From assembly GCA_031272575.1 (NCBI GenBank), contig JAISTO010000112.1:1-8275 (forward strand): DNA of 8,275 nt, given 5' to 3'. The notes under the pieces were generated by a model that was not told the DNA's origin, made no database searches, and saw nothing but the letters and a program-made list of their open reading frames with translations. Positions within the stretch are counted from its first letter, which is position 1. Each line of letters begins with the position of its first letter. Origin of the DNA: Treponema sp. GTDB lineage: Bacteria > Spirochaetota > Spirochaetia > Treponematales > Breznakiellaceae. The translations under genes were made by a program, and so were the position numbers. Shown in pieces: positions 5,902 through 8,275 of this stretch.

Positions 5902-6386
5902 GACGGCTCCTCCTGCAACAGCGCGTTATCAATCGTAAGGGTATAGGCCGCGATGCCGTCGTAACTCGCGGGGTACGTGTCGCTTTCGGAAAAGGTGCCC
6001 GCTTCGACCTCGATGGTGCGCAGCAGGCTCCCGTCGGCGAGATCGTACAGGCTGATGGATGCAAGCAGGCCATTGGGGCTGCAGGAAGCCTTATGCGATT
6101 CGCCGGTAACCCCCAGGAAAGTTACCAGCGTATCCCCGTCCTCGACACAGAAGAATGAGTCGGAGAACGAGCCGCTGACTTCCTGTATGGCAGTTTCTGC
6201 CTCGCTTACTTCCAGGTACAGAGCGCGGCCCGAGTTGTTGACAAAGTAGACCGCCGTGGAATACCAGCGCGTTTCAGGCGGCGGGGGCGCGGGAGAATAC
6301 GCCCCCGCGCGTCCGGCAGCGCAGAAGAGCAGCGCCGCAGCGCCCAGCGCGGCAGACTTGTTTCGTAACTGCAGCATACGTTTCAT
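5898..6386 (-). CDS. small exported protein A, function unknown
   Basis: No known family was recognised in this 162-residue protein. It starts MKRMLQLRNK, followed by a hydrophobic core (SAALGAAALLFCAAG, 11-25) and a likely signal-peptidase I site after AGA (29), then a Pro-rich linker SPAPPPP (31-37). The mature domain has a beta-like block AVYFVNNSGRALYLEV (45-60), a middle block SISLYDLADGSLLRTIEVE (110-128) and a C-terminal block AAYTLTIDNALLQEEPS (146-162). A longer frame extends upstream to 6500, but it would place the promoter (6393-6421) inside the gene, so ATG 6386 is preferred. The -10 box ends 6 bp before this ATG and there is no Shine-Dalgarno sequence, predicting a leaderless transcript. 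It overlaps protein B by 4 bp. It is probably periplasmic or surface-exposed. Confidence 0.72.
   Translation of the reverse strand: MKRMLQLRNKSAALGAAALLFCAAGRAGAYSPAPPPPETRWYSTAVYFVNNSGRALYLEVSEAETAIQEVSGSFSDSFFCVEDGDTLVTFLGVTGESHKASCSPNGLLASISLYDLADGSLLRTIEVEAGTFSESDTYPASYDGIAAYTLTIDNALLQEEPS
5909..5914 (-). promoter_or_regulatory. strong Shine-Dalgarno site of exported protein B
   Basis: The minus strand carries a full AGGAGG (5914-5909) 7 nt before the ATG at 5901, inside the end of the upstream gene. It shows that this genome does use canonical Shine-Dalgarno pairing for at least some internal operon genes. Confidence 0.8.
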
Positions 6387-6392
6387 AGTGAT

Positions 6393-6421
6393 AGTATAGC
6401 GCAGCTGGGGATGGAAGTCAA
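6393..6421 (-). promoter_or_regulatory. promoter of exported proteins A/B, predicts leaderless mRNA
   Basis: On the minus strand TTGACT (6421-6416), a 17-bp spacer and TATACT (6398-6393) are each one base from the sigma70 consensus. Only 6 bp (6392-6387) separate the -10 box from the ATG at 6386, so the predicted start site falls on or next to the A of the ATG. It is back to back with the methyltransferase promoter in a 107-bp divergent region. Confidence 0.75.
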
Positions 6422-6458
6422 GGGTTCCTCCATGCCCGGCAGGGGGTTTTTTATAGTC

Positions 6459-6487
6459 TTGACAAAGCGCGTTCTTTCGCGGACAAT
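6459..6487 (+). promoter_or_regulatory. promoter of the methyltransferase-HNH gene, predicts leaderless mRNA
   Basis: A perfect -35 TTGACA (6459-6464), a 17-bp spacer and GACAAT (6482-6487, four of six consensus bases) precede the ATG at 6494 by 6 bp. The predicted transcription start therefore coincides with the initiation codon, and no Shine-Dalgarno sequence is present. The adjacent G5T6 tract (6442-6452) lies just upstream of the -35 box. Confidence 0.65.
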
Positions 6488-6493
6488 AGACGT

Positions 6494-7729
6494 ATGACAC
6501 CGTTTCAGAACACGCTCTACACGGGTGACAACCTCTATGTGCTCTACGGTCTCAACAGCGGCCTGGCCGACCTCATCTACCTTGACCCGCCGTTCAACAC
6601 GAAGCGGCTCTACTCCGCGCCGGTGGGAAGCCGCGCCGCGGGCGCGAGTTTCAAGGATATGTGGACCTGGAAGGATGTAGACGAGTACTACCTCGGCAAA
6701 CTTGCCATCAACTATCCGGCGCTGGCGCACTACATTGCCGGCGCCGGGGCGGTTCACAGCAAGGCGATGATGGCGTATCTCACTTACATGGCGCAGCGTA
6801 TCGTCGAAATGCATCGTGTTTTGAAAGCCTCTGGCTCGCTCTACCTGCACTGCGACCCCACCGCCTCGCACTACTTGAAGGGGCTGCTCGACAGCGTGTT
6901 CGGCAGGGACAACTTCAGAAATGAAATCGTGTGGAGTTACCAACGCTGGACGGCAGGGAAATTGATGTTCCAACGAATGCACGATATTATTTTGTTCTAC
7001 ACAAAATCAAAAGCGGAGAGCAAGTTCAATGTCTTGATGGAACCGTATTCCGGCAAATCAGCGCACCAGGCCAAACGCTTCACGCAGATTGTCGAGGGGA
7101 AACTCGTACAAAATTATACCGAAGACAATGTGCGGGAAAAGTCAATGCGCGATGTTTGGGACATATCTATTCTCAACTCGCAGTCGAAAGAGCGCACGGG
7201 CTATCCCACGCAGAAGCCGCTGGCGCTGCTGCACCGCATCGTCAAGGCATCCTCCAACGAAGGCGACATCGTGCTCGACCCGTTCTGCGGCTGTGCGACA
7301 ACGTGCGTGGCGGCCCAGCAACTGGGGCGCAAGTGGATCGGCATCGACATTGAAAAGCAGCCGGTGAAAATTCTGATTGACCGCCTGAGCGATGACGCGG
7401 GAATGTTCAAGGACTTCATCGCCACGGACAAACTGCCCGTCCGCACGGACATACAAGCAATCGCGCCTGACAGCAAGAGCGTGAAGGAGCGCCTATACCG
7501 GGAGCAGAACGGCCTGTGCAACGGCTGCGGGCACGAGTTCGACATCTGGAATTTGGAGATAGACCATATCGTGCCGAAATCAAAGGGCGGCGGCAGTTAC
7601 TACGAGAACTATCAGTTGCTCTGCGGCGCGTGCAACAAGAAAAAGGGCGACCGCCCGATGGAGTATCTGCGGATGCAGATAGAGACGCGGGAGAAACTGC
7701 TGAAACAGAGAATAGTCTTCGGGGAGTGA
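6494..7729 (+). CDS. beta-class DNA methyltransferase fused to a C-terminal HNH endonuclease domain
   Basis: This 411-residue protein combines two DNA-acting modules. The N-terminal part (about 1-300) is an S-adenosylmethionine-dependent amino-methyltransferase (N6-adenine or N4-cytosine) with catalytic motif IV DPPF (31-34) before the AdoMet-binding motif I in DPFCGCATT (262-270), the circular order of the beta class; GYPTQKP (236-242) and WIGIDIE (281-287) flank motif I as usual. The segment between (about 140-232) should hold the target-recognition domain. The C-terminal part (about 335-390) is an HNH nuclease with a CxxC (342, 345), IDHIVPKSKGG (356-366, catalytic-type His358), Asn372, and a second CxxC (377, 380) followed by NKKKGDR. 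The four Cys probably bind a structural zinc. ATG 6494 fits because the family's GDNL motif follows at residues 11-14. It may be a one-protein restriction-modification or modification-linked nuclease; no separate restriction gene is visible. Confidence 0.9.
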   Translation: MTPFQNTLYTGDNLYVLYGLNSGLADLIYLDPPFNTKRLYSAPVGSRAAGASFKDMWTWKDVDEYYLGKLAINYPALAHYIAGAGAVHSKAMMAYLTYMAQRIVEMHRVLKASGSLYLHCDPTASHYLKGLLDSVFGRDNFRNEIVWSYQRWTAGKLMFQRMHDIILFYTKSKAESKFNVLMEPYSGKSAHQAKRFTQIVEGKLVQNYTEDNVREKSMRDVWDISILNSQSKERTGYPTQKPLALLHRIVKASSNEGDIVLDPFCGCATTCVAAQQLGRKWIGIDIEKQPVKILIDRLSDDAGMFKDFIATDKLPVRTDIQAIAPDSKSVKERLYREQNGLCNGCGHEFDIWNLEIDHIVPKSKGGGSYYENYQLLCGACNKKKGDRPMEYLRMQIETREKLLKQRIVFGE

Positions 7730-7739
7730 AAGGGTGGGA

Positions 7740-8275
7740 ATGCCGGGTCATGAGAGCGGGCGCACCACGTCACTTCCCTCCGTTCCCGGCCTCTACCGCC
7801 CCGTCACCTTCGGCGGCCTCACTCTGCCGGGCAACCTCTTCCTCGCGCCGGTGGCGGGTTACACGGACAGGGCGTTCCGCGCCGTGTGCGCCGAGGCCGG
7901 GGCCGACTTCACCTTCACCGAACTCGTGTCCGCCGAAGCCGTGCGCCGGAACCCCGCGCTCTACGGCCTCGCGCCGGAGGGCTCTGGCGCGGTGAACATC
8001 CACGCGGCGCTCGTCCGGCGCGGCGGGGACAAGCCCTACGCCGTGCAACTCTTCGCCTCGGAGCCTGAGGCCGTGGAAGCCGCCGCCGCGCTCCTCGCCC
8101 CGCTCCGGCCCGACGCCGTGGACATCAACGCGGGCTGCCCCGTGCCGAAGGTGGTCAAGACCGGCGCCGGGGCGGCGCTCATGCGGAAGCCCGCGCTGCT
8201 GGGGCGGGTGACCGCCGCGGCAGTCCGCGCCGCCTCCCGCGCTTTGGGGGGCGCGCCCGTGACGGTGAAGATGCG
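7740..8275 (+). CDS. dus: tRNA-dihydrouridine synthase, N-terminal part (cut by window end)
   Basis: An open frame runs from ATG 7740 to the window edge, giving 178 residues of an enzyme normally around 320-350. Dus enzymes are FMN-dependent and use NADPH to reduce specific uridines in the tRNA D-loop or variable region. The TIM-barrel N-terminus is clear: FLAPVAGYTDRAFR (34-47, FMN-binding first strand), FTELVSAEAV, PYAVQLFASEPE, and DINAGCPVPKVVKTGAGAAL (from 128) with the catalytic Cys133 and conserved Lys137. The subtype (DusA, B or C) cannot be set from this half. About 20 residues precede the usual start of the barrel, so translation could begin differently; GTG 7734 is in frame. The ATG is 10 bp after the methyltransferase stop, with a weak AGGGTGGG ribosome site, suggesting co-transcription with that gene. 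Confidence 0.92.
   Translation, partial: MPGHESGRTTSLPSVPGLYRPVTFGGLTLPGNLFLAPVAGYTDRAFRAVCAEAGADFTFTELVSAEAVRRNPALYGLAPEGSGAVNIHAALVRRGGDKPYAVQLFASEPEAVEAAAALLAPLRPDAVDINAGCPVPKVVKTGAGAALMRKPALLGRVTAAAVRAASRALGGAPVTVKM

Noticed and set aside
6431..6452. G5T6 tract with a possible short hairpin, resembling an intrinsic terminator on the plus strand
   Set aside because: No plus-strand gene lies upstream to be terminated, the stem is short and imperfect (CCTCC/GGGGG with a G-T pair), and the tract sits just upstream of the methyltransferase -35 box.
6387..6500. N-terminal extension of exported protein A to a 200-residue protein starting at 6500
   Set aside because: The extension would cover the near-consensus promoter at 6393-6421 and would put the signal peptide 38 residues inside the protein.

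Overview
This is a GC-rich bacterial window (most coding stretches sampled by eye are above 60% G+C) with tightly packed genes. Signal peptides, a probable lipoprotein and a probable outer-membrane protein point to a diderm bacterium. An archaeal/eukaryotic-type aspartyl-tRNA synthetase without the bacterial GAD insertion, the type of citrate synthase and the small secreted proteins would suit a spirochaete (treponeme-like) lineage. That placement is a low-confidence inference; no 16S or other phylogenetic marker is present.

Layout: (1) 1-217 is non-coding and holds an AT-rich stretch with repeated ATTCGCG words, a 9-bp inverted repeat, a tandem CTACTCC heptamer run and a promoter. (2) 218-1555 (+) is a citrate synthase. 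(3) 1559-5326 (-) is a three-gene unit read right to left: a secreted, probable outer-membrane protein, then AspRS, then a MATE-family efflux transporter that ends 3 bp from the citrate synthase stop. (4) 5410-6386 (-) is a two-gene unit of small exported proteins that overlap by 4 bp and look like distant paralogues. (5) 6494-7729 (+) is a beta-class DNA methyltransferase fused to a C-terminal HNH nuclease domain. (6) From 7740 (+) comes the first half of a tRNA-dihydrouridine synthase, cut by the window edge.

The most striking regulatory pattern is that three of the four recognisable promoters have a -10 box only 6-9 bp before the ATG. They therefore predict leaderless mRNAs without a Shine-Dalgarno sequence (citrate synthase, small exported protein A, methyltransferase-HNH). 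The fourth promoter (outer-membrane protein) leaves room for a short leader with a GAGG site, and the second gene of the exported pair has a strong AGGAGG. All four promoters use a 17-bp spacer.

The most system-like candidate is the single-chain methyltransferase-HNH protein. It could be a compact modification-restriction enzyme, and its presumed target-recognition segment is clearly lower in G+C than the rest of the gene. The AspRS carries the His/Pro pair associated with non-discriminating enzymes, which predicts indirect Asn-tRNA(Asn) synthesis in this organism. No tRNA, rRNA, CRISPR array or insertion sequence was recognised.
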